Program-made: the position numbers and the translations under genes
In this document: positions 8,621 through 16,819 of the stretch, in pieces
How the letters are laid out: every line of letters begins with the position of its first letter
Position numbering within the stretch: the first letter of the stretch is position 1
Origin: Anaerolineales bacterium
Lineage (GTDB): Bacteria; Chloroflexota; Anaerolineae; Anaerolineales; DRMV01
Length of the DNA stretch: 64,000 nt
Direction of reading: 5' to 3'
NCBI GenBank assembly: GCA_027023425.1
Contig: JALVVL010000022.1
Span: 48,210-112,209 of the forward strand
The notes under the pieces: model-generated
Databases searched by the model: none
Seen by the model: the letters and a program-made list of their open reading frames with translations, nothing else
What the model was told of the DNA's origin: nothing

Positions 8621-10042
8621 CTAAACTGTCTTCTCTAACGCCGCGGCGGCCTTTTCAACCGCGCGCACTATCTTGTAGTAACCGGTGCAGCGGCAGAGGT
8701 TGCCCGTGAGCGCATTCTGAATCGTCTCACGGTCGGGATGCGGAAATTCTTCCAGCAATTTCACGGTAGTCATCACAAAGCCGGGGGTGCAGAAACCACA
8801 TTGCACCGCTCCGGCTTCCACAAACGCCTGCTGGACGGGGTGCAAGGCATCGTCTTGAGCCAAGCCTTCAACGGTGACAATATCGCGGCCATAGGCCGCT
8901 GGTGCGGGAATCATACAACTGAGCGCGGCCACCCCGTCTATAAACACCTCGCACGCACCGCACTCGCCTTCACCGCAGGCCTCCTTCGGGCCGGTAAAGC
9001 CGACTTCTTCGCGTAGCATCCGCAGCAGGCTTTTGCGAAAAGCACCCTTTACGCTCACCTCACGGCCGTTCACGCGGAAACGGATAGGCGTCTCTTCGGT
9101 GAGCACCACCGTTTCGGGCAATGGGTTGGGCTTGGGGCGGGCTTTGCCCCACAATAGCGGCGGGCGCTCAGGGAAATCTTCAGCCTCGCGCCCTTCGGCA
9201 ATGCGCAGCAGTGCGCGCTTGACCAACACGGCCACCATGCGGCGACGGTAATCGGCGGAAGCACGCAGGTCGTCAATCGGGCGAGCGGCTTCTGAGGCCA
9301 ACCTTCCGGCTTCGGCGGCAACGGCTTCATCCAAAGTTTTACCCTTCAAATAAGCCTCGGCCTCGGGCGCGCGGATGATGGTGGGTGCTACCGCGCCCAA
9401 GGTGATTTTGGCATCCTGCACCACACCATCCTCAAGGGTGAGCACCGCAGCGGCGCTGACCACCGAAATCACCTGCGCCTTCCGCAAGCCCATTTTGAGA
9501 AAAACGCCGCGCTGGTTGGGCTTCATCGCGGGGAAAGCAATCTCGGTCAGCATTTCATCTGGGCGCATCACGGTGCGACGCACGCCAGTGTAAAATTCGC
9601 TCAGCGGTACGGTGCGCTTGCCGCTCATCGAGCGCAAGGTGACCTGCGCGCCCAACGCCATCAGCGGCACGATGGTGTCGTTAGCCGGGGAGGCGGTGAC
9701 CAGGTTGCCCGCGATGGTGGCGCGGTTGCGGATTTGCGGCGAGCCCACGCCCCAACTGGCCTGCGCCAGCGGAAAGCCATATTTCCGCAAAACGGGCGAA
9801 ATTTCGGCTTCGCTATGAAGCACGTTTGGCCCAATTCGCACCCACCCATCCTCAAGCCTGATTTCATCAAGGCCCGGGATGCGCGTGGTGTCAACCAATA
9901 CTTCCACATTCGGGCGCACATTGCGCTGAAGTTCCAGCATCAGGTCGGTTGCCCCGGCCACAATGCGCGCCCGCTCGCCGTGCTCGGCGAGGGCTTTGAG
10001 AGCGTCTTCAAGTGATGCTGCAATGATGTAAGTATGCCACAT
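8621..10042 (-). CDS. Xanthine dehydrogenase-type FAD-binding / 2Fe-2S fusion subunit
   Basis: Electron-transfer subunit of the molybdenum hydroxylase. Residues 1 to about 285 are the FAD domain (ARIVAGATDLMLEL; SPQIRNRATIAGNLVTASPAND). After a Pro-rich linker, about residues 315-473 carry two 2Fe-2S clusters: the plant-type CGEGECGAC...C, and CGFC...CRC of the four-helix domain. In separate-subunit enzymes these are two proteins (CoxM/CoxS-like); the order here, FAD then FeS, is the reverse of the single-chain eukaryotic XDH order. GGAGG precedes ATG 10042 by 7 bases. It starts 19 bp after the PD-(D/E)XK-like gene. Confidence 0.9.
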   Translation of the reverse strand: MWHTYIIAASLEDALKALAEHGERARIVAGATDLMLELQRNVRPNVEVLVDTTRIPGLDEIRLEDGWVRIGPNVLHSEAEISPVLRKYGFPLAQASWGVGSPQIRNRATIAGNLVTASPANDTIVPLMALGAQVTLRSMSGKRTVPLSEFYTGVRRTVMRPDEMLTEIAFPAMKPNQRGVFLKMGLRKAQVISVVSAAAVLTLEDGVVQDAKITLGAVAPTIIRAPEAEAYLKGKTLDEAVAAEAGRLASEAARPIDDLRASADYRRRMVAVLVKRALLRIAEGREAEDFPERPPLLWGKARPKPNPLPETVVLTEETPIRFRVNGREVSVKGAFRKSLLRMLREEVGFTGPKEACGEGECGACEVFIDGVAALSCMIPAPAAYGRDIVTVEGLAQDDALHPVQQAFVEAGAVQCGFCTPGFVMTTVKLLEEFPHPDRETIQNALTGNLCRCTGYYKIVRAVEKAAAALEKTV

Positions 10043-10061
10043 ATCTAACCTCCAAAAGCCT

Positions 10062-10592
10062 TTACACAGGCCCTATATCGCTCAAAAGTTCTTCAAACGA
10101 AGCCCACACTCTTTTGCGACCCACACTTCGCCAGTGAATTTTCTTGCCGTTCCATTGCTGCACTGCACGACGGGGCGGCTTATCGTTCATCACTAACGCC
10201 ACTACCTTATGTTTCTTCAACCTGTCTTTCCCAGGCCACACCTCATGATGACGAGAACCTACGGGTTCATCACGGCAAAAATAGCAAATCGTATCGGTAA
10301 TCTGCTCAACGGCATTTTCGTCCGCGCCCTTTTTCAAATCCAGAAAGATCACATAGCACTCATCGCCATTGCAGCCGATGAGCACACCATCGCAGCGATG
10401 CGCACCCGAACCACCGCTCGCAGGACAGAGACAACGATCCTGAGGGCGAAAATAACCACCATCTAACAAATAACAAGCCACGTCCTCGCCGCCGATTACA
10501 AACCGAGCCCCGCTCTCTTGAAAGCGGCACGGCGCCTTTCTGGCCCCAGAAAAGGCTCGCGGATCGTAAGGCTTTACTCCGGTGCAGGGCAT
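10062..10592 (-). CDS. Small PD-(D/E)XK-nuclease-like protein coupled to an AAA ATPase
   Basis: A protein of 176 residues that I cannot assign to a named family. It has a PD-(D/E)XK-like core: Asp68 (CDGVLIG), a hydrophobic strand, and YVIFLDLKKG (Asp85-x-Lys87), followed by a helix with a Gln (AVEQI). It is cysteine-rich, with CLC, CYFC and further single Cys, which may bind a metal or Fe-S cluster. The true start is ATG 10592, which shares one base with the ATPase stop (TGATG), so translation is coupled; the ORF track extension to 10658 lies inside the ATPase gene. Nuclease function is inference from one motif. With the ATPase it forms a candidate defence or DNA-processing pair. Confidence 0.55.
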   Translation of the reverse strand: MPCTGVKPYDPRAFSGARKAPCRFQESGARFVIGGEDVACYLLDGGYFRPQDRCLCPASGGSGAHRCDGVLIGCNGDECYVIFLDLKKGADENAVEQITDTICYFCRDEPVGSRHHEVWPGKDRLKKHKVVALVMNDKPPRRAVQQWNGKKIHWRSVGRKRVWASFEELLSDIGPV

Positions 10593-11890
10593 CAGGCTGT
10601 CTCCTCCGATGCCTCTAAGACCGCTTGAATGCTGTTGAAATACTTGTAAACCGTCCATTCTGCTTCCCGCAAGCGGTCTTCATTTACTTCCCCTTCCTCT
10701 GTCATCAACTTGCGGACACCGTCAAAGGCAACTTCATAGACAGCGACTTGCTCGCGGTGCAAGCGCGACTCCTCTGGCGGAAGGCGCAGTTTCTTTCCAA
10801 ATGCCGTATCTTTCCCTTTAACCGCCGAAGCCCGCAAAAGGGCGTTCAACGAGAACAAAAGCAGAGGAGAATGGGTAGTAAAGACGACACGGATGCCTTG
10901 ATTCACCAAATAAGCCAAAATGTGCAATACTTCCAACTGGGCGGTCGGATGCAGATGGACTTCCGGCTCTTCCACATAAATTACCGCCTCTTCTGCAGCA
11001 AGGCCGTGCCTACGCCACTCCAGCAGGCACATGGAAGCCAAAACCAATGGCCAAGCCTCCATTTGCCCGGAAGAAGCCATTTCCAAATCGTGGATGGTGC
11101 CATCAGGCAAACGCCATTTCCACACCTTGGGGCCACGAGGTGGAAGGTAAGCCTCCCCTCCCAACGCCTTAAACGCCCGTTTCCACACCCACTGAGCCTC
11201 GGCCGTAGCCGGCTTGCCGTCATCCCAGCCAATAAAAGTTTCCATTGCCAGATTTAGAGTTCTGGTAAAAGAACGCATTGTCAAAGGTAAAGAGGGAGAC
11301 TGAAGAATATCGGGAGCAGTGTTCAGAAAACGGGAATAGAAAGTGCGCTCAGCAGGAATGAACAAAGCCGGAAGAGGGCGTAGCCATCGCTCGCGCCACC
11401 CTATTTCTTCAGTGAGGCCATGCACCCATGTCAAAAACGATTTCTCTAAATGAGGCATATTCTGGGTTTGGTACACGCGGAACCCCATCGTTTCATAGTC
11501 TCGCCAAGGTTTGTCCCGCTGGTAGAGAATTTGAACGCCCTGCTTCACCAACGAATTGAAACCGCGGCGTTTATCTTGCACTTCCCCCCGACGCAGCCTA
11601 TCTAAAAGGGACTTCAACAGGCGGGAGGGGTCGGCCTCCTCCTCCCGGCTCACAAACTGAGCGGCCAGATATGGAAATGCACGTCCCAAAAACAGGAGTT
11701 GCATCAGCAACGACTTGCCACTCCCCTGAGGGCCGACAAAGACCGTCAGAGGCGCCAAATTCACCCGGACGCGCCCTTCTTCCCCAAGGTCAAAAGGTCC
11801 TAATTCCCCTGCCGGGTGCTTGGTGTTCGGCAGAGGGAGAATCTGCAGTCTCTCCATCGTCGCTTCCCCGTTTTCACGCTTAGACGCCAT
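10592..11890 (-). CDS. AAA/ABC-class ATPase (OLD/RecF-like, AAA_21 type)
   Basis: A stand-alone ATPase of 432 residues. Walker A is GPQGSGKS (53-60), an ABC-like signature ASSGQ is at 272-276, Walker B and catalytic Glu are VIYVEEPEVHLHP (303-315), and the H-loop is TTHSP (338-342). FIPAER (178-183) is typical of the AAA_21 proteins found in phage-defence and toxin-like modules. No TOPRIM or nuclease domain is fused to it; the coupled downstream gene may supply that activity. Start ATG 11890 has AAGGGAG 8 bases upstream; the first 57 residues of the ORF track are shadow sequence over ppaC. It begins 13 bp after the ppaC stop, with no room for a promoter. Confidence 0.8.
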   Translation of the reverse strand: MASKRENGEATMERLQILPLPNTKHPAGELGPFDLGEEGRVRVNLAPLTVFVGPQGSGKSLLMQLLFLGRAFPYLAAQFVSREEEADPSRLLKSLLDRLRRGEVQDKRRGFNSLVKQGVQILYQRDKPWRDYETMGFRVYQTQNMPHLEKSFLTWVHGLTEEIGWRERWLRPLPALFIPAERTFYSRFLNTAPDILQSPSLPLTMRSFTRTLNLAMETFIGWDDGKPATAEAQWVWKRAFKALGGEAYLPPRGPKVWKWRLPDGTIHDLEMASSGQMEAWPLVLASMCLLEWRRHGLAAEEAVIYVEEPEVHLHPTAQLEVLHILAYLVNQGIRVVFTTHSPLLLFSLNALLRASAVKGKDTAFGKKLRLPPEESRLHREQVAVYEVAFDGVRKLMTEEGEVNEDRLREAEWTVYKYFNSIQAVLEASEETA

Positions 11891-11903
11891 AAACGCATCT
11901 CCC

Positions 11904-13250
11904 TTATTCCAGCAAGCCCAGCACCACCGGCAGCAACTGCTTTTTGCGCGAAACCACACCTTCGGCCAAACGCGTGCCGTCGGGCAGGCGTGGGTAGGGC
12001 ATATCGTCAAGCACTTCAGGCGGGTTGGCAAGCACCAAGCGGCTGGAGCCGCGCACCACATCCGTCACCATCAAAATCGCAAAATCAAGCCCGCGCTTTT
12101 CGCGCAGGCGCTCTAAGGCCTCTTGAATTTCCTTTAGGTGCTCATCCAACTGCACCAAACTCGTAACCTCGGCTTGCGCAATGGCAAAATGATAGCCGCC
12201 CGCTTCGTAAACTTTCAAATCGGTGGAGACGACCTCATCGGGGTCGCGGCTGGCCAGCCCCGCACCCGCCGAAAGCAAGGCTTCGCCAAAGGACTGGATG
12301 GTTTCGCCTTCAAGCGGAGCGCCCATGATGAACGCCCAGCGCGCCAAGCGCTCCGCGGCTTGCCGGTCGCGCTCGGTGGTGGTGGGTGAAGTCAAAATCA
12401 GCGTGTCGGAAAGCAAACCAGCGAGCAACAAACCGGCAATTTCAGGCGGCGCGCTCAACCCCGCCTCCGCTATCCGCTCCGAAACCAAAGTGCTGGTGCT
12501 ACCCACCACATCCACAGTAAAGCGGATGGGCGTCTTGGTGTGCGGGTTGCCGAGGCGGTGGTGGTCTAAAACCTCAAGCAATTCGGCCTCTTCCAGTGCG
12601 CCGATGGCCTGCGCCGGTTCGTTGTGGTCAACCAAAACCACCTTCAGGCGCGGCGGGTTGAGCAGGTCGCGCTGGCGGCATACACCCTGATAGCGGCCTT
12701 TGTCGTCCACCACGATGAAGAAATTGTGTTCTTCGCGCAAAATGCGGTTGAGCGCGTCGCGGATGTGTGTTTCGGCGCGAAAACGCGGCACGGTTGTATC
12801 GCAAGCCTCGGCCGCAGGCCGCACGAGAAAATCGCAAATGCGCTGGTTTTCACCGTTTGGTGTTGGGCCAACCAGTCTGCCCAAAAAATCAAACAAACTA
12901 AGGCCGGTAATCAGGCCATAGGGCGTGCCGTCTTCGTTTACCACGGGCGCGACGCCGCCGGTGCGGTTGGCAATAGCCCATGCGTCGCGCAGGGGCTGGT
13001 TGGGCGTCACCGTATCCAAGCGACGAGAAACCGCGGCGAAGCGCGGCGAAGCGTCGGTCAGCAATTTGGGCGGTTTAATTCCCAGCCGTTCCAACGCCCA
13101 AGTGGTTTGAGGGTTTAGAGAGCCAGCGCGCGCCGCCACTGCATTCACCCCATCGCGCTCGCGCAGCAGCCAAGCATACCCCACAGCCGCGGCGACAGAA
13201 TCGGTGTCGGGGTTTACATGGCCGACAACATATACCGCTCCTTTTTCCAT
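11904..13250 (-). CDS. ppaC: Manganese-dependent inorganic pyrophosphatase with CBS domains
   Basis: Family II pyrophosphatase, hydrolysing PPi made in biosynthesis. The DHH domain starts with VVGHVNPDTDS (metal ligands), a pair of CBS domains is inserted (about residues 65-185), and the DHH part resumes with VVLVDHNE and EVLDHHRLG before a DHHA2 domain with SRKKQLLP at the C-terminus. CBS-containing family II enzymes are usually regulated by adenine nucleotides. Length 448 fits the CBS-containing subgroup lacking a DRTGG domain. Start ATG 13250 has CAGGAG upstream; the ORF track extension is rejected. Confidence 0.92.
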   Translation of the reverse strand: MEKGAVYVVGHVNPDTDSVAAAVGYAWLLRERDGVNAVAARAGSLNPQTTWALERLGIKPPKLLTDASPRFAAVSRRLDTVTPNQPLRDAWAIANRTGGVAPVVNEDGTPYGLITGLSLFDFLGRLVGPTPNGENQRICDFLVRPAAEACDTTVPRFRAETHIRDALNRILREEHNFFIVVDDKGRYQGVCRQRDLLNPPRLKVVLVDHNEPAQAIGALEEAELLEVLDHHRLGNPHTKTPIRFTVDVVGSTSTLVSERIAEAGLSAPPEIAGLLLAGLLSDTLILTSPTTTERDRQAAERLARWAFIMGAPLEGETIQSFGEALLSAGAGLASRDPDEVVSTDLKVYEAGGYHFAIAQAEVTSLVQLDEHLKEIQEALERLREKRGLDFAILMVTDVVRGSSRLVLANPPEVLDDMPYPRLPDGTRLAEGVVSRKKQLLPVVLGLLE

Positions 13251-13319
13251 CTCAAAACTCCTGTGGGGAAAGAGAAACGTCATTCCAATAAAATTCTACC
13301 ACGCCGGTCAAATGAACAT

Positions 13320-14051
13320 TTACCCAACGCCGTCCGCATTCCCATCGGAATACAACGAAGCATACTGCGGCTGGTCATCCTCCAAAGCCCGACGGGTGAT
13401 GGGGCTGCGCAGGTAGGGATTAGGCCATTCCGGCGGCGGCAGGTGTTCGGCAGAAGGCAAGCGGTAAGCAGAGGCGACAATATCGCGCACGCGGCGGGTG
13501 AGGCGAAAAGCGGCCTCGCGGCGCGGCACACCTTTGGGCACTTCAGCCTTTACCGGTGGATGGACGATTATTTCAAGGCGCGCGCGGCGAGGGCGTCGGC
13601 GGTGGAAGGGCCAAGCGGCATAAAAGCCGTTCAGCGTTACGGGCACAATGGGCGCGCCGGTAGTAAGTGCCAAACGCGCCGCTCCAGAGCGCCACTTCAG
13701 AAATTTGCCGTCGGGCGTGCGTCCCCCCTCGGGGAAAACGGCCAAAATCCCGCCTGCGCGCAAGTGGGCAAGCGCAGTGCGGTAGGCCTTGTGGCTTATC
13801 GGCGTCGGCGTTTCATTCCAAATATCAACCGGAATGGCATCAAGCAGCCGGTAAAGCCAACCCAACACGGGAAGGCGGTAGTGCTCTTCCCAAACCATAA
13901 AACGGGGCTTGAGCGGGGCAACAGCATAGAGAAATAGCGCATCAAGGTAACTGGAATGGTTGGCAACGATGATAGAAGGCCCACGGCGGGGTAAATTTTC
14001 TATGCCGCTTACGCTGTAATTCCAAAACAAACGGAGAACCTTGGCGAGCAT
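13320..14051 (-). CDS. plsC: 1-acyl-sn-glycerol-3-phosphate acyltransferase, canonical HX4D
   Basis: Second PlsC-type acyltransferase of the window. It has NHSSYLD (HX4D), FPEGGRTPDG (motif III) and APIVPVTLNG (motif IV), with a length of 243 residues. It lies 6 bp after the NifU-like gene and 69 bp before ppaC, on the same strand. No clear Shine-Dalgarno is visible before ATG 14051, which fits translational coupling to the gene before it. Whether it acts on lysophosphatidic acid or another acceptor cannot be told. Confidence 0.88.
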   Translation of the reverse strand: MLAKVLRLFWNYSVSGIENLPRRGPSIIVANHSSYLDALFLYAVAPLKPRFMVWEEHYRLPVLGWLYRLLDAIPVDIWNETPTPISHKAYRTALAHLRAGGILAVFPEGGRTPDGKFLKWRSGAARLALTTGAPIVPVTLNGFYAAWPFHRRRPRRARLEIIVHPPVKAEVPKGVPRREAAFRLTRRVRDIVASAYRLPSAEHLPPPEWPNPYLRSPITRRALEDDQPQYASLYSDGNADGVG

Positions 14052-14057
14052 TTGGCG

Positions 14058-14405
14058 CTAACCGACCTTCTTCAAAGCCTGAAGGATAAGGTCTACCCGC
14101 GCCCGCATTGTTTCCTTGTTGCGCTCTTCCGCGAAAAAGTTGAGCAACTCCTCCGGCTCAAGAGAATAGTCATCGGCAGGCTGACCGCGCAATTTCTCGG
14201 CGGCCAAATCGGCCAAAGCGAGCAGTTTTCGGCAACGGCGACTGCTGTTGAAGCGGACGTCGGCCAACTTCCCATCGGCGATTCGGGCAAAAAATGATAC
14301 CCGATGCACGCCCGAGCGGGCTTCTTGTCCCAAACGCTCGTAGCCTTCTGGCTTTTCATCCACCCAGTTTTTTAGGCCTTGCTTGTGATATTCTGAGACT
14401 TTCAT
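14058..14405 (-). CDS. NifU/IscU N-domain-like protein without the scaffold cysteines
   Basis: A protein of 115 residues. The segment VSFFARIADGKLADVRFNSSRRCRK, then a helix, then NKETMRARVDLILQAL follows the order of the IscU/NifU scaffold domain (…G.i.DV.F...GC...PE...C...A..AL). Only one cysteine remains and it is not in the normal GCG context, so it should not be a working Fe-S scaffold. The similarity is by eye and could be wrong. I chose ATG 14405 (GAGGTG upstream); ATG 14447, just after AGGGGG and a TATAAC at 14460-14465, is an alternative giving 129 residues. It would be the first gene of the long minus-strand run. Confidence 0.5.
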   Translation of the reverse strand: MKVSEYHKQGLKNWVDEKPEGYERLGQEARSGVHRVSFFARIADGKLADVRFNSSRRCRKLLALADLAAEKLRGQPADDYSLEPEELLNFFAEERNKETMRARVDLILQALKKVG

Positions 14406-14469
14406 GGCAAACACCTCACTCGCTGTTTGACCGACAAATCTCGCCATCACACCCCCTAAGTTATACTTT

Positions 14470-14520
14470 TACACAGGGAACACAGAGAATTTTCTCCGTG
14501 TCCTCCGTGCTCTCCGGGTG
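14470..14520. repeat. Short repeat-island fragment
   Basis: Contains ACACAGGGAACACAGAG and CTCCGTGTCCTCCGTGCTCTCCG, a single-module version of the islands elsewhere. The rest of the gap 14406-14660 holds only the inverted repeat listed next. Confidence 0.7.
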
Positions 14521-14575
14521 AGAAAATGAGCGTTTCGTCAGTCAAACAGCCTAATTTGGATAATTCGCGAACACA

Positions 14576-14600
14576 CCGCGCCGCACTATTAACGGCGCGG
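14576..14600 (-). terminator. GC-rich inverted repeat downstream of acpS
   Basis: CCGCGCCG / CGGCGCGG, 8 bp stem with a 9-nt loop, 60 bp past the acpS stop codon. It has no good T-run on either strand, so it may be a weak terminator or simply a stable hairpin. Confidence 0.35.
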
Positions 14601-14660
14601 CGGGCTTAAGTTTAGCACACAATCGGCCTTGCAGTGGAAATGGTGCATTTATGCCCACGG

Positions 14661-15050
14661 TTATAATTGAGATTGCCGCTCCTGCACTCCAATGGACGCC
14701 ACAAACGCCACCGCGCACTCGGCAGTGTGGCTCAGGCTGAGCGACCAAACCTCCAAGCCAAGCGAACGGGCAAGTTGCGCGGCCTTACCGTGCAACACAA
14801 GTTGCGGCTCGCCGTTAGGCAAAGTCAGGATCTCAATTTCGCGCCAGCCCACTTTGCCAATTCCGGTTCCCAACGCCTTAGAAACTGCCTCTTTTGCGGC
14901 AAACCGCGCCGCCAACGACTGCACCTTTCCCCCGCATTGCTCCCGTTCCTGTGGCGTGAAAATGCGCGCCAACAAGCGCTCGCCGTGCCTTTCAAGCGCG
15001 CGCTCAAACCTTCTTACTTCCACCAAATCCACACCAGTTCGCAGGAGCAT
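14661..15050 (-). CDS. acpS: Holo-[acyl-carrier-protein] synthase
   Basis: Transfers 4'-phosphopantetheine from CoA to acyl carrier protein. It has the AcpS motifs GVDLVEVRRFE (Asp ligand of Mg) and FAAKEAVSKALGTG, plus SLSHT near the C-terminus; the 129-residue length is usual. ATG 15050 fits the family (GVDL begins five residues in); ATG 15059 is an alternative with three more residues. The gene is divergent from birA, whose start at 15058 lies within 10 bases, so each gene's promoter must be in or before the other's coding region. Confidence 0.92.
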   Translation of the reverse strand: MLLRTGVDLVEVRRFERALERHGERLLARIFTPQEREQCGGKVQSLAARFAAKEAVSKALGTGIGKVGWREIEILTLPNGEPQLVLHGKAAQLARSLGLEVWSLSLSHTAECAVAFVASIGVQERQSQL

Positions 15051-15057
15051 CGTCGCC

Positions 15058-15861
15058 ATGATACCACAAACCACAGCCCCACCGGACGGATTGAAAGCGG
15101 CGCTCGGTGGATTGCCTGTGCCGCGCTTGCTCTATTACGCCAGCGCCGGCTCTACCAACGATGTGGCGATAGAGTGGGCTGAGGAAGGCGCGGCAGATTG
15201 GTCACTGGTGGTGGCCGACGAGCAAACAAAGGGGCGCGGGCGCTTCGGCAGGCGGTGGTTCACGCCGCCGCGGAGCGCGCTGGCTTTTAGCGTTGTGGTG
15301 CGCCCAACCGAGGCGGAGCGCTCCGTCATGGGGCGCTTTGCCGCTTGGGGAGCGCTTGGCGTGGCCTCGGCGCTTGAGGCTTTGGGGCTAAAGCCTCGCA
15401 TCAAATGGCCTAACGATGTTTTGCTCGGCGGCGAGAAGGTGAGCGGCGTGCTCGCCGAGGCGGTTTGGTCGGGGGATGTGCCAACGGCGTTGGTGGTGGG
15501 AATAGGCGTGAATGTTTTGGCTTCAGCGGTGCCGCCGCGCGAACTCACCGATTTCCCCGCAGGGAGCGTGGAAGCGCATTTGGGCGTGAAGCCAGCGCGC
15601 TGGCATCTTTTGCGCCGCATCCTCATGGCAATGGCGGAATGGCGCGCCCGCCTGCCCACGGATGAATTTTTGCGCGCGTGGGAAGCCCGCTTGGCCTACC
15701 GCGGCGCGCAAGTCCAATTGGGGGAAGCGCGCGGTGTCCTGCTCGGCTTGAGCCGCGACGGGGGCATTGTGCTCCGCACGCCGAGCGGCGAGCGCTTAAT
15801 CCTTCATGCCGTCGCCGACGCCCACCTACGCCCAATACACCAATTCTCCCAAAATCCCTGA
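15058..15861 (+). CDS. birA: Biotin--[acetyl-CoA-carboxylase] ligase (no DNA-binding domain)
   Basis: Activates biotin to biotinyl-AMP and attaches it to biotin carboxyl carrier proteins. Visible motifs are AGSTNDVA, the biotinyl-AMP loop GRGRFGRRW, KWPNDVLL, KVSGVLAE and VGIGVNV. The N-terminal winged-helix repressor domain of E. coli BirA is absent (267 residues), so this is a monofunctional type I ligase. Start ATG 15058 has CAGGAG 11 bases upstream; the first 122 residues of the ORF track are antisense shadow of acpS. Confidence 0.92.
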   Translation: MIPQTTAPPDGLKAALGGLPVPRLLYYASAGSTNDVAIEWAEEGAADWSLVVADEQTKGRGRFGRRWFTPPRSALAFSVVVRPTEAERSVMGRFAAWGALGVASALEALGLKPRIKWPNDVLLGGEKVSGVLAEAVWSGDVPTALVVGIGVNVLASAVPPRELTDFPAGSVEAHLGVKPARWHLLRRILMAMAEWRARLPTDEFLRAWEARLAYRGAQVQLGEARGVLLGLSRDGGIVLRTPSGERLILHAVADAHLRPIHQFSQNP

Positions 15862-15913
15862 TACCAAATACCCAATCCCAAATTTCCTGACGCCTCGCGG
15901 TACAATTCCCCCC

Positions 15914-16819
15914 ATGAACTTGCGGACGCGCGCAATCTGGGCTGGCATACTTGCATCTTCGTTTTGGGGTGGGCTCTTCCCTGCCATCAAAGTAGTGATG
16001 GCTGTCCTGCCGCCGTTTGTGCTCCTGACGGTGCGGTTCACGCTGGCGATTGCCCTGCTTCTGCCGTTTGTTTTCTGGAAAGGCGGCTTTCGCATGGACC
16101 GGCGCACCGCGCTGAAAACCGCGGCTGTCGGCGCGCTGGGCTTTGGCTTTACTTTGGGCATCCAGTTTGTGGGCACCAACCTTTCTACCGCCGCCAACGG
16201 CGCGCTGGTCACCACTGCCACACCCGCGTTTGTGGTGATGTTCGGCGCGCTTTTGCTCCACGAGCGGATGACGCGCAGACAGGCGGTAGCGCTTGTGCTG
16301 GCTACCTTGGGCGTGCTTGTGGTGATGGATTTGCCCCACGCCCACTTTGACGCCGTCTTTTGGGGAAATGTGGCGTTGCTCGCCGCGGCGCTCGGCTGGG
16401 CGCTGTATTCGGTCTTGGTGCGTTGGCTGACGCGCACGCACGACACGCTGGAAGTCAGCGTGGTATCAATGGCAGGCGGCCTGCCGGTGGTCGCCCCGTT
16501 GGCGCTTTTGCAGTTGGACAGCGTGCGCTGGGCTGACCTTTCTTGGGGGACAATTTGGGGCGTGCTCTACGTGGCAATTTTTGCCACCGCGCTCGCAATG
16601 TTTTTGTGGAATTACGCCTTTACGCATTTGGAGACCGGCGCAGCGGCTCTCACCTTCTTCGCCCAACCGTTGGTCGGCACGCTGATAAGCGTCCTCTTCC
16701 TCGGAGAACAGTTGACGGTGTGGTTTGTGCTCGGCGGGGCTATGCTCCTTGCCGGCATGTACCTTGCCAGCACAAGTCCCGCCGAACCAAGCATAACAAA
16801 AGCGGAGGCTCAAAGATGA
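15914..16819 (+). CDS. DMT-superfamily transporter (EamA family)
   Basis: Putative metabolite exporter of the inner membrane. It has about ten transmembrane helices in two EamA repeats (WGGLFPAIKVVMA in the first; GWALYSVLVRW in the second). Length 301 is usual. There is no Shine-Dalgarno before ATG 15914; TACAAT at 15901-15906 lies only 8 bases upstream, which could mean a leaderless transcript. The substrate cannot be inferred. Its stop overlaps the start of the next gene (ATGA). Confidence 0.85.
   Translation: MNLRTRAIWAGILASSFWGGLFPAIKVVMAVLPPFVLLTVRFTLAIALLLPFVFWKGGFRMDRRTALKTAAVGALGFGFTLGIQFVGTNLSTAANGALVTTATPAFVVMFGALLLHERMTRRQAVALVLATLGVLVVMDLPHAHFDAVFWGNVALLAAALGWALYSVLVRWLTRTHDTLEVSVVSMAGGLPVVAPLALLQLDSVRWADLSWGTIWGVLYVAIFATALAMFLWNYAFTHLETGAAALTFFAQPLVGTLISVLFLGEQLTVWFVLGGAMLLAGMYLASTSPAEPSITKAEAQR

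Noticed and set aside
10592-11890. Gabija GajA or PARIS AriA identification
   Set aside because: The ATPase has no fused TOPRIM domain, and the partner is neither a UvrD-like helicase nor a DUF4435/Toprim protein; only the general ATPase-effector layout is shared.
15806-15913. N-terminal extension of the EamA permease in the ORF track
   Set aside because: It overlaps the birA end, is Pro-rich and not hydrophobic; the family begins at the ATG at 15914.
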